DNA from: Sequoia sempervirens | Taxonomy: Eukaryota; Streptophyta; Pinopsida; Cupressales; Cupressaceae | Length of the DNA: 64,000 bases | Assembly: GCA_007258455.2 (NCBI GenBank) | Contig: VDFB02321278.1 | Location: forward strand, 246,463 to 310,462 | Direction of reading: 5' to 3' | Part shown: piece after piece, positions 55,639 to 64,000 of the stretch | How the letters are laid out: every line of letters starts with the position of its first letter | Position numbering within the stretch: position 1 is the first letter of the stretch | Position numbers and translations under genes: made by a program | The notes under the pieces: model-generated | What the model was told of the DNA's origin: nothing | Databases searched by the model: none | The model's input: the letters and a program-made list of their open reading frames with translations, nothing else

Positions 55639-57477
55639 ACTTTGTTTGATTTATGATTCTGAAATTTTGACCCTTTTCTTCTTACTTCTAGTAGAGTAAT
55701 CAGAAAATTGCTTCTACTGTTTCTAGCAATATGTCCAAAATTTTTGCACTTGTGATAAATGATATTGAAATTGTACAAAGGTGCAAATGTATTACTTCTA
55801 AAAAAAATATTTTTTTTCTTACCGAATCCCTTCTACAATCCACAATCTTATGACCAAAATGATTGCAATTAAAACTATAACCAAAAAATAAATAATTGAA
55901 CCTAGTATTGTACCCTTGTCCTCTTGAGGCTTGTCTTCTAGATCTTCTATTTCTTTCTTTGTACTTGGATAAACCATCATTCTACACTATGTTATCATTG
56001 GTTGCTTCACTTTGTTTAGACTTTGAACTTTTAGAAACAATCCATTCTGAATTCTCCTTAGCAATCTTCACTAGTTGTTTTGTCACTTTGTTCTTCAGTT
56101 TATCAAAACCAATACCGATTTTGATATGCGAAGATCTATGACTATCAATTATTTGATCCAAGATCTCAATGCTCTTCCCAAACTTTATCTTTAGCTGATG
56201 ATTTACTTTGTCAACATCTTTCCTTAGTGACATAATTTTTCTTCAAGCTTATCACAATCCTTGTCTCTTGACAACAACCTTCTAGTCATAACTTCTTCAA
56301 TCCTCTTTGCTTCTTCTACTCAAATCTTCAAATCAACGATCATCTCTTTTTCCTTCTCAAGATCATGAGATAAATAGTCTTTAGCCTTCATTTCCTCAAC
56401 AATTCTTTTCTTCAATCTCTTAATCTCCTTTCCAACACAAAGTAACTCTTCCATAAGATCTACTTCATCACCATTTTTAATATTCATCTCTACAACATCT
56501 TTAGTGGTTTTCATGGCCATGAATTCAACCTTCTCTCTTTCATCTCTGAAGATTTCTTGATCATCTTCATCAGTAGAGTAGCCTTCCCCATTAATGAAGA
56601 AACTCTTTTGTTTCCTCTAGACTTTATTCCCTTTCTAATATGATTTATTTCCATACCTTTTTTCAACATTTTCAGAGTATTTATAAGGACACTTGTCCAT
56701 GAAATGTCCTACTTCACCACAATTAAAATATTTGAAAGGTAACTTACCTTTTTACTTTTTGGAACCTCTCTATAGCTTTCTGATAAAGTTTTCTTCCTCT
56801 AGATTTGACCCAATATCAAAATCTAGATTAATCTTCTTCTTAGATGCTTTGAATGCCACCTCTTTCCTTATAGAGTTTTCACTATCAAACCCCATTTCAT
56901 AGGTAGTCAAGATTCTATGTAATTCATCCATTTTTAGAGAATTTAGATCTTTAGCTTCTTCAATAGAAAAAAGAATAGAATCAAACTTCTAGGAAGAGAT
57001 CTGAGTACCTTATTCACAATCATTCTCTCTTTCGATTCCTCACCAAGACCTCTTATATAATTGGCAACTTCATCAACCTAGAGCAGGAATGTGGCAATGT
57101 TTTCTTCTTTCATTTTTAGAATTTCAAAATGAATTCAATGAGTTTGAATCTTTTCTTCTTCAACCTTGTCATCATTTTCATAAATGGTGTGCAATTTATC
57201 CCATAATTTCTTTGTCGTCCTATACTGCATGACCTTCACAAATTTAGAGTTAGATAAACCACATAAAATAGCATTCCTTTCCTTAACATTATTTTCAAAA
57301 TCCTTCTTTCTAGCTTTATCCCTTGGAGCATTTTTTAAGAATCTCACATCCATCTACAACTGATTGCCAAACTTTAAGTCCTAGGGCCATCAAGTATGCT
57401 TCCGTCCTTACTTTCCAAAATGTATAATTGGATCCATCAAGAGGTTCCTTATTTGCAAATAATCCCTCTTGAGCCAT
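55639..57477 (-). pseudogene. Copia D gag with coiled coil and zinc knuckles
   Basis: Starts MAQEGLFANKEPLDGSNYTFW (ATG complementary to 57475-57477). The UBN2 core KFVKVMQYRTTKKLWDKLH is at about 57240-57185, after a frameshift near 57350. A knuckle near 56700 reads YFNCGEVGHFMDKC, with Tyr for the first Cys. A Lys/Glu-rich coiled coil lies at 56520-56320 (EIKRLKKRIVEEMKAK) and another at 56233-55985. Two more knuckles near 55840 (SFNCNHFGHKIVDC) and 55740 have each lost a Cys. The multi-knuckle, coiled-coil gag matches that of copia E. Confidence 0.85.
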
Positions 57478-57529
57478 TGAGTGTTCCATCCCAAATCTAC
57501 CTCAAGCTTTTAATCTTCTTCAAAGGAAC

Positions 57530-57546
57530 TTGGCTCTAATACTGAT
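57530..57546 (-). promoter_or_regulatory. Copia D primer binding site (mutated)
   Basis: Minus strand reads ATCAGTATTAGAGCCAA, a decayed ATTGGTATCAGAGCC. Confidence 0.75.
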
Positions 57547-58896
57547 TGAAGGGAACACAATCTACTGTGAGGAGGGGTTGAATCAATAGATCAAATCAAT
57601 TTAAAATTATTTAATTCAAAGCATATGTCAATCATGAAACTTGAATCAAAATAGATACTGATAATCATGCAACCACATAAGCACACACATTTTCACATGA
57701 GAACACCATATATATGTGGAAACCCAAGATGATAAAACCATGGTGAGAATAGATTCTTGGATCTATTGTCCAAATTCAACCTCACAAAGTAGGAATATAA
57801 TGAAGGAATTCACAATATGAAGTAGGCACCAAACTATCGAAGACACCAATCCCTAAATATATTTGTAGGCACCAACCTACTAGAGACACCAATCCCCAAT
57901 ACAATGATCTGAGCACCAACTCAATGAGTAAAACACCAATACTACAAAAATACAAAGATAAAGCTTATGAATCTTCAATGCTAGTTACACAACTTACACA
58001 AGATCTACATTTGTTTAAGAAACTCTCCTCTATTCATGATATTTTGATAATGACACAAAATTATTGGGATACAATTCACATTGAATAACTGTTGCTCGCA
58101 AACTTGCATACACAAATATATTTACTTACCACCTTCTCTTTAATTTCTCTCACATATAGCTACACACAAGTGATCTAAAGTATGATGATCATATACATCA
58201 CACTATAATAAATTTAATTCATGTCAGCCAAGGATCCATAATTAACGAAGACAACATAAGGTGGACCTAAATTTAAATTCCATGAAACGTGTAATAGGTT
58301 GATCCTAAATAAAATTAGTTAGCACCAAAAGAACATGATGCCATGTGATTCCATAGGAACCTTAACCTAGACCCATTTTATCATAACATGGTAACTCCAG
58401 GTGCCACATGCTACTAGCCATTGCCACATAGTTCTGAAACACCAACTAGTTGATAGACAAGCACAAAGATCCTTTTGTCATTTCAAACTTTTTGCATGCT
58501 AAACATATCTTCTAAAAACTCTAGAATATGATTGAACATGTGTAGATATAATCTCCATTCAAACCATAGAGCCAAACACACCTTTAGGAAGAAATACTAA
58601 ATGTAAATGCATTGCTAGAGAAATCTCTCTACCCTGAGAAATTGACCTCCAACATTTCAGATTATACTTCCATATTACTTCTGTTATCATGAATAGATGT
58701 GTTATGATACTATAGATACTCCACAACTGATAAATTATTAATATAACTAGCAATATATACTTCCACAACTCAAAATGATATGACAATATAATTACATTTA
58801 AATTTCATTGGTCTATTGACCATATTCCTTTAACATCAATGATCACCTTTGACATCAATAAACTCCTTTGAAATCAATGACAACCTTTGTTCAACA
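57547..58896 (-). repeat. Copia D 5' LTR
   Basis: 1350 bp, uninterrupted; aligned with the two halves of the left LTR. It shows the empty site of the solo LTR at about 57937. Confidence 0.92.
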
Positions 58897-59030
58897 ATCT
58901 ATTGTTAGATCTTTCTTGTGCAAATACTTTTATTATTTCTTTATGATTTCTAAAGTTATAAATTGAAAAGTTGGTCTTATACTAATTCACCCCCCTCTCA
59001 TTATAAGTGTGTGTGTGTGTGTTTTCTTCA
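58897..59030 (+). repeat. Copia E 5' LTR, right part
   Basis: Continuation of 48600-49411 after copia D. It ends with the copia U5 signature 'ttcacccccctctcatt', a (GT)8-like run at about 59008-59023 and TTCTTCA. Confidence 0.8.
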
Positions 59031-59031
59031 A

Positions 59032-59047
59032 TTGGAATCAGAGCAGG
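59032..59047 (+). promoter_or_regulatory. Copia E primer binding site
   Basis: TTGGAATCAGAGCAGG, one change from the tRNA-iMet-complementary TTGGTATCAGAGC. Confidence 0.85.
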
Positions 59048-59096
59048 TTCCTTCGAAAAATCCTAACCACTTGAACAAAATATCTTAAGAACACAC

Positions 59097-61080
59097 ATGG
59101 CGCTCATTAAGAAAGGTTTCCTCAAGTTGAGCATCATTTATCGATGGAAACAACTATGTTTTTTGGAGTATGAGGATGCACATTTATTTGATGGTCCATG
59201 GATTTGATATATGACAATCTATTGTGGATTCCTATGCGGCACCATCTACTCGACCAAAAAATAAAGCAAAAAAAGGGTTAGTGAGAACAATGCTAAAGCT
59301 AATATGAATGCAATTCTAAGTTGTCTAACTAAATCACAAATTTTAAAAGTTATGCAATGCACTTCAGTGAAAGAGATGTGGGATAAGCTTCAAAGGACTT
59401 ATGAAAGAGACGACAAAGTGAAAAAGATAAAGCTCCAAAACCATGGGAGATAATTCGAGAGTTTGAGGATAAAGGACAGAGAGAATGTTGTCACCTATTT
59501 TCTCTACATGGATGAAGTCGTAAATACCATTCATGGTCTTGGAGAAAATATTGAGGATAAGGTTATTATGCAAAAGGTTTTAAGATCTCTACTTATGATA
59601 TTTGATGTGGAAACTTCCATCATTGAAGAAATGAAGGATTTAAACACTTTGAAGATGGATGAGTTACATGGCATTTTTATTTCTTATGAAATGAGGACTG
59701 AGAAAGGAACATCATCAAAATGAGGAACCACTTTCAAAGCATCAAGAAGGATGAAGAACAAAAGACCTATATTAAGTGAAAGTTCAAGTGATGAGAAAGA
59801 GGCTATCTTTATGAAGAAATTCAATAAAGGAACTATCAAGCAAAAAGGTAAGTATACTCTTAAATTCTTTGATTGTGGTAATATAGGTCATTTTGTTGCC
59901 AAATGTCCATAGGTTGGAAGTGATAACAATGAAGAATTATATTACAAGGGAAAATACAATCTAAAAAATACTATAACAAGAAGTTCAATCAAAGGAAATC
60001 TGAAAATAAAAATAATTTCCAAAGACACAAGAGCCTATATGTTCAAGGAAGAAATAGTTCATCTGAGGAAAGTGATGAAAGCTTCTTCAAAAGTGATAGA
60101 GAAGAAATTATTTTCATGGCCATGGAAACAAAAGAAGAAGCTCCAAGGTGCGAATACAAAGGAAATACAAATATTGAAAGGGAGAAAGATACTATAACAA
60201 ATATTGAGGAAGAACTTACTGTTGCTATAGATGAAATCAAAAGACTCATGAAGCACAATTTAAAGTTGAAAGAACAAATTCAAGAAGACAATGAATAGTC
60301 CAGAAAGATAATTATGGATTTAAAGACTCAAGCAGAAGAAGACAAACACATTGAAGATGTTTTAAGACATCAACTAAAAGGAAAGGAATCAGAGTGTGAG
60401 AAGCTTGAATTTGCAATCATTTCCTTGAGAAAGGAGCTAGAAAATACTAAAGATCAACTCAAAAAAATATAATGTTTGATAAAAGTTTTGAAATATTAGA
60501 CCTTATCAAATCACAAAGATTACCATTTATCAAAAGTTTTCTTGGTTTGATGGTGAAAGTTCACAAACTACAAATATGTTGGAGAGTAAGAATTATGTTG
60601 TGACCCACAAAAGTTCCAACAAAGAGGAGGTGAACAAGGAAGATAATAAAAGGAAGAAAGCGAAAATGAGACAAACAAAGAAAAAAACAAGGAGGGTAAA
60701 GCCTCACAGTTTCAAAGAACTAAAAAGGACATCTTGAAATGGTCCTTTTCTCAAAGAAATCCCCACACAACTAGGTTTCAATATTCCTTCCATGGTTATT
60801 GCTTTTTAGGTATTTAGTTTGGGCATAAAGCACTAAATTGTAGAGTTCGCACAAGGAATGATTTTGAAATCATGAAGAGGAATTATAATTCATTTTCTCC
60901 TCTGATAGGTTATAACAGTATATGTCACATGTGCAACAATTTTGGACACACAACATCTTTTTGCAGAAATTTTTTTCCTAAGCCTCTGAGATAAAATAAG
61001 AAGGATGTTTGTGACAAGAAAAAGGATGAATCAAACAAGGTTTAAAAAAAGGAGCAAGAAATGAAAGAAAAAATCCATGC
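59097..61080 (+). pseudogene. Copia E gag with coiled coil and zinc knuckles
   Basis: Starts MALIKKGFLKLSIIYRW, then (shifted) IDGNNYVFWSMRMHIYLMVH. UBN2 text NAILSCLTKSQILKVMQC and VKEMWDKLQRTYERDDK (59309-59420) leads into the open frame 59463-59720 (GLGENIEDKVIMQKVLRSL). A knuckle at about 59862-59912 reads FFDCGNIGHFVAKC, its first Cys changed to Phe. A Lys/Glu-rich coiled coil follows (60116-60470). Later knuckles are CFLGI*FGHKALNC (about 60800) and an intact CHMCNNFGHTTSFC at about 60926-60967. Stops and shifts throughout. Confidence 0.85.
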
Positions 61081-61109
61081 TCATCCAAGTTGCACTACAT
61101 GCTCAAGAT

Positions 61110-61511
61110 GAGAATGAAAAATGGTACATTGATAGTGGTTGTTTAACTCACATGAATGGAAACAAAATAAATTCTCTTTATAAAGAAAGTGAATGAAGGA
61201 ATGGTGAAATTTGGGGAGAATGCTACGACAAACATAAAAGGTAAAGGAACACTTAGTTTGGATAATGGAAGAACTAAAACTAAGAATGTATTATATGTTG
61301 AGGGATTGAAGTATAATCTCTTAAGCGTGAGTCAGTTGTGTGACCAATAACACACTTTCATGTTTCATTTTGGAGGATGTAAAAACATGAAAATATAAAA
61401 TCAATAGTTGATGCTTACAGAACAAATGATAATCTGTACATTCTCAATTAAGTCAAAAGTGAGAAATATTATATAGGGAAAGAAGATGAGAGTTGGATTT
61501 GGTGTAGAAGG
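61110..61511 (+). pseudogene. Copia E protease and pre-integrase remnant
   Basis: DSGCLTHMNGNKINSLY at about 61131-61181 is the copia protease active site. GTLSLDNGRTKTKNVLYVEG and LKYNLLSVSQLCD follow at about 61248-61346 in a shifted frame. The pre-integrase region to 61511 is decayed. Confidence 0.85.
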
Positions 61512-62105
61512 ATGAGCCATTTGAACTATGATAACATTGTGAAGATCAACAAAAAAAAAGCTGTAAGAGACATGTCGAAGATAAAAAAACCTTCAAATAT
61601 CATTTTCAAACAATGTAAATATGGTAAACAAACAAGGAAAAGCTTCAAATCTAAGAAGAATTCCACAAATAATCCCTTAGAACTTATTCACACTGATTTG
61701 TGTGGGCCAACAAAGATGAAAAGCTTGCAAGGTGAGAGTTATTTTATGTTGCTGATTGATGATTATTCCTCAATGACTTGGGTAGCTTTTCTCAAAGAAA
61801 AATCTAAAGCAATTGAAAATTTTAAGGCATTCAAAGCCTTAGTGGAGAATGAAATAGGGTTGAATATCAAATTTATTAGATCTGATAGAGGAGGAGAATT
61901 TACCTCAAATGAATTTGAAGAATATTGTCAAAGACATGGGATAAAGAGACAATATTCAACTGCAAGAACTTCAGAACAAAATGGAGTAGATGAGAGAAAG
62001 TATAGAATAATTCAAGGAATTTCAAGAGCCATACTAAATGAGTCCAAGATATCTTATGATTTTTGGAAAGAAGCGATTCATATAGCTATCTATATTTCAA
62101 ATTGA
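61512..62105 (+). pseudogene. Copia E integrase core, open for 197 residues
   Basis: The longest intact retroelement frame in the second nest. It carries LELIHTDLCGPTKMKSLQG (Asp62), FIRSDRGGEFTSNEFEEYC (Asp125) and SEQNGVDERKYRI (Glu161), so the catalytic D,D-E triad is present. The zinc region has lost a cysteine (IFKQCKYGKQ, Phe where Cys is usual). The frame ends SYDFWKEAIHIAIYISN and a TGA, after which RNSNKNPYELWKGR-like text continues. The neighbouring domains are broken, so the enzyme could not be made normally. Confidence 0.9.
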
Positions 62106-62970
62106 GTACAAATAAGGGTAAATAGCAACAAAAATCCATATGAACTTTGGAAGGGAAGGAATGCATCAGTAAAGTACTTCAAGGTTTTTAGAAGAAAATG
62201 CTATATAAGAAGAGATGAGGAAGATTTGGGAAAATTGATTCTAAAAGTGGTGAAGGTATCTTCCTTGGATATTCCACATGGAGTAAATCTTATAAATTTT
62301 ATAACAAGAGATTGCACAAATTTGTTGAAAGTGAAAATGTGAGGGTTCACAAAGAAAGAAATCAAAAGGACATAGTACAAGAAATTGATTATCAAAAGGA
62401 AGAAAGTTGCAAAGAAAAAGAAACATAGGAAGAAATTAAAAATTGTGAAGCTGAGAAAATAAATCTAAAGACTCCATCAAAGGTACCACCCAGGACACCA
62501 TCTATATTTTTTCAAAAGAACCATCTTGAAGATCTAATTATTGGAGACAAAGAAAAGAAAATTTAGACAAGAATTTTTCAAAAGAACATGCAAACCTGTG
62601 TTTTCTTTCAAAAGTTGAACGAAAGAAATTTTCAGAAGCAAGTGAAGAAAAATACTAGATTAAGGCTATGGAGGAAGAATTTGATCAAATAGAGAAGAAT
62701 GAAACTTGGGAGATTTTCCCAAGACCTAAGAAAAGAATTTCATTGGAAACAAGTGGCTTTTAAAAAAAATCTAAATGAAGATGGGGAAGTCACAAGGAAC
62801 ACAACAATACTTGTGTACAAATCCTATGCTCAAGTTGAAGGAATAGACGTCAAAGAAACATTTGCATCCGTTGCACAGTTAGAGGTTATTAGAATGTTCT
62901 TAACTCTTGCAAGTTTCAATAATTTCAAAGTTAATCAGATGGATGTCTGTTTGAAGCTTGAGTTGTTTGG
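62106..62970 (+). pseudogene. Copia E integrase C-terminus and truncated reverse transcriptase
   Basis: 62120-62330 carries YELWKGRNASVKYFKVF and EGIFLGYSTWSKSYKFYNKR in changing frames. RT begins near 62660 (AMEEEFDQIEKNETWEIFPR), then YKSYAQVEGIDVKETFASVA, IRMFLTLASFNNFKVNQMDV (about 62890-62945). It breaks off after QMDV, before the SAFLNG and YVDD motifs, so the catalytic centre is deleted. Confidence 0.85.
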
Positions 62971-63280
62971 GTGTTGTCATTGATTTTAAACCCTTGTATG
63001 AAGAGTGTAAGAATGTTGTTGGTGTTGATGATGTCAAGCCCTAGCATTAGATTCATTGGAAGCCTGGAGTTGTTTGTATTGATGTCAACATAATGTTGGT
63101 GTTATCATTGATGTCTTACTTTAGTATAGTTGGAGAAATTGTGTTTGGAGAGATAGTTGAAAGTGCAAGTGTCAAAGTAGATGAAGAACCACATTAAATC
63201 TTGCTCTCAAATCACCACACTTGATCACTTTCACATCTTTCACATCACACACACTCTATAATTAATACAAACAACAAATA
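62960..63280 (+). other. Foreign or rearranged block within copia E pol
   Basis: Noncoding text containing several 'gttgtcattgatgtc' / 'tattgatgtcaacat' words seen in copia LTR starts (compare 49853). It probably replaces deleted RT/RNase H sequence and may be an LTR fragment. Confidence 0.5.
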
Positions 63281-63484
63281 GAATTGAATTTATACCATCT
63301 GGGACCTAAAAAAATCTCAATTAGGTATCACTTTCTAAGAGAGAAGGTTGCAAAAAATGAGGTGAAGCTGGATTATGTGCCTACAAAGGATTATGTTACA
63401 TATATCTTCATGAAAGATCTTCCTAAAGATACATTTGAGTATCTCTGGAAGAATTTAGAGGTCATTTCCCCTCCATTCAACTAG
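63281..63484 (+). pseudogene. Copia E RNase H C-terminal end
   Basis: Text ISIRYHFLREKVAKNEVKL and DYVPTKDYVTYIFMKDLPK, then EYLWKNLEVI and a stop at 63482-63484. This is the usual C-terminus of copia RNase H (IRYHFIRE...ADILTKPL). Confidence 0.85.
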
Positions 63485-63619
63485 ATGCATAAGAGTGTGC
63501 ATCAATTGAGTGGAGCAATTCAAGATATATTCTTTTGTTTTGGACTAATGAAGGATACCTCTCATGGGGAGTAGGTAGTATTATTATTGGTTGGTGAAGT
63601 TAGATGGAGCATATTTTGT

Positions 63620-63880
63620 ACCCCTAAGGGGGAGAGTGTAGAAAAGTAAGTGCATTAAAGAGATAGTGCAATTTCTTGGTGGTGTTACAAGTAGTGTATG
63701 TAGATGTCAAAAGGGAAAATAAAAAAGTCAAATCCTATGCAGATGATGTGTGAAAGTTACATGTGTTTCTGTTTGGATGTTGTCAAAGGGGGAGAGAAAA
63801 AGAGTTTAATATAGGAAAGAGAGTTGGATGAATCTATGGACCTTTTCCATTGATGTCAAAGGGGGAGAGAATATGAAAAA
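63620..63880 (+). repeat. Three G-rich polypurine-like repeats near copia E 3' end
   Basis: 'aagggggagag' occurs at about 63628, 63785 and 63861, the last two within the longer word GTCAAAGGGGGAGAGAA. One of these should be the polypurine tract before a 3' LTR, but no LTR match follows within the window. Confidence 0.65.
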
Positions 63881-64000
63881 AAATTGAGAGTTAGTGTTGT
63901 GTATGGAAAAGTATTATTTGAAACTAGCAAAGGAAAAAAGGGGAGAGAGAGAGCTAGTGTTGTAGGAGAAGTATGTGAAGAGAAAGTAAGAAGAGTAAAG

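Larger units (their letters stand above)
49412..58896 (-). mobile_element. Copia D: nearly complete minus-strand Ty1/copia element
   Basis: LTRs at 49412-52249 (3', left, containing a solo LTR) and 57547-58896 (5', right). In minus orientation the order is LTR, primer site, gag with coiled coil and knuckles, protease, integrase, RT, RNase H, polypurine tract, LTR: the copia order. LTRs begin TGTTGAACAAAGG and end CCCTTCA. Flanks CTCTG and ATCTA share only the middle three bases, so the target duplication is eroded. Insertion is still clear because copia E's LTR continues across it. Many stops and frameshifts. Confidence 0.9.
48600..64000 (+). mobile_element. Copia E: plus-strand Ty1/copia element split by copia D, 3' LTR not identified
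   Basis: LTR halves 48600-49411 and 58897-59030, primer site, gag (59097-61080), protease, integrase, RT start (to about 62960), an unrelated block (62960-63280), RNase H end (63281-63484) and a G-rich tail with repeated polypurine-like words (63625-63880). The middle of RT and RNase H is deleted. Similar in gag and integrase text to copia D, so both belong to one broad lineage. No 3' LTR copy of 48600-49411 was recognised before 64000. Confidence 0.8.

Noticed and set aside
59008..59023. (GT)n run near the copia E LTR end
   Set aside because: A simple repeat expansion in U5, without other support for function.
1..64000. tRNA and rRNA genes
   Set aside because: Only tRNA-like A/B boxes of the SINE and tRNA-complementary primer sites were seen; no cloverleaf or rRNA sequence was recognised.

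Overview
This window is nuclear DNA of a seed plant with a large, retrotransposon-packed genome. The evidence is nested LTR elements with tRNA-iMet-type primer sites, a tRNA-derived SINE, an antisense plant mobile domain (PMD) gene, and one spliced CASP-like membrane-protein gene. Long, old, heavily mutated elements and sparse genes would suit a gymnosperm, but this is an inference from style and not a demonstrated placement.

Layout. (1) 1-40771 is one stack of nested insertions. The outermost element is a copia-type, coding-poor element (copia B; LTR plus leader at 35066-36937, repeated at 38927-40771). Into its left LTR went a Ty3/gypsy element of Tat type (gypsy 2, internal region and 3' LTR at 11067-35065). 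Gypsy 2 received a minus-strand copia element (copia A, 1-11066), a 13 kb LARD-like element with LTRs over 4 kb (14249-27251, target duplication GACAT) and a SINE (12185-12388, 16-bp target duplication). Copia A was itself hit by a second gypsy of the same palindrome-bearing group (gypsy 1, 884-9399, target duplication CAAGG), which carries a probable solo copia LTR (3430-5379). (2) 40772-46300 is very AT-rich repeat DNA around a GC-richer island (about 41990-43450) holding a broken, unrecognised minus-strand gene. (3) 46978-47986 is the only host gene that looks intact: a three-exon CASP-like protein. (4) About 48600-64000 is a second nest. A plus-strand copia (copia E) has its 5' LTR split by a nearly complete minus-strand copia (copia D, 49412-58896). 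The left LTR of copia D contains a solo LTR (49830-51338, target duplication CACCA) of the same family as copia A's LTR.

How it works together. Every retroelement polyprotein seen carries stops, frameshifts or lost key residues, so none looks able to move by itself. The order of events can be read from which element interrupts which. The noteworthy points are the antisense PMD gene inside gypsy 2, the LARD-like element with unfamiliar coding-like segments, a family of long palindromes in the gypsy LTRs and leaders, and an indel-rich tandem duplication at 18514-19185. All boundaries were read by eye; distances and divergences were not computed.
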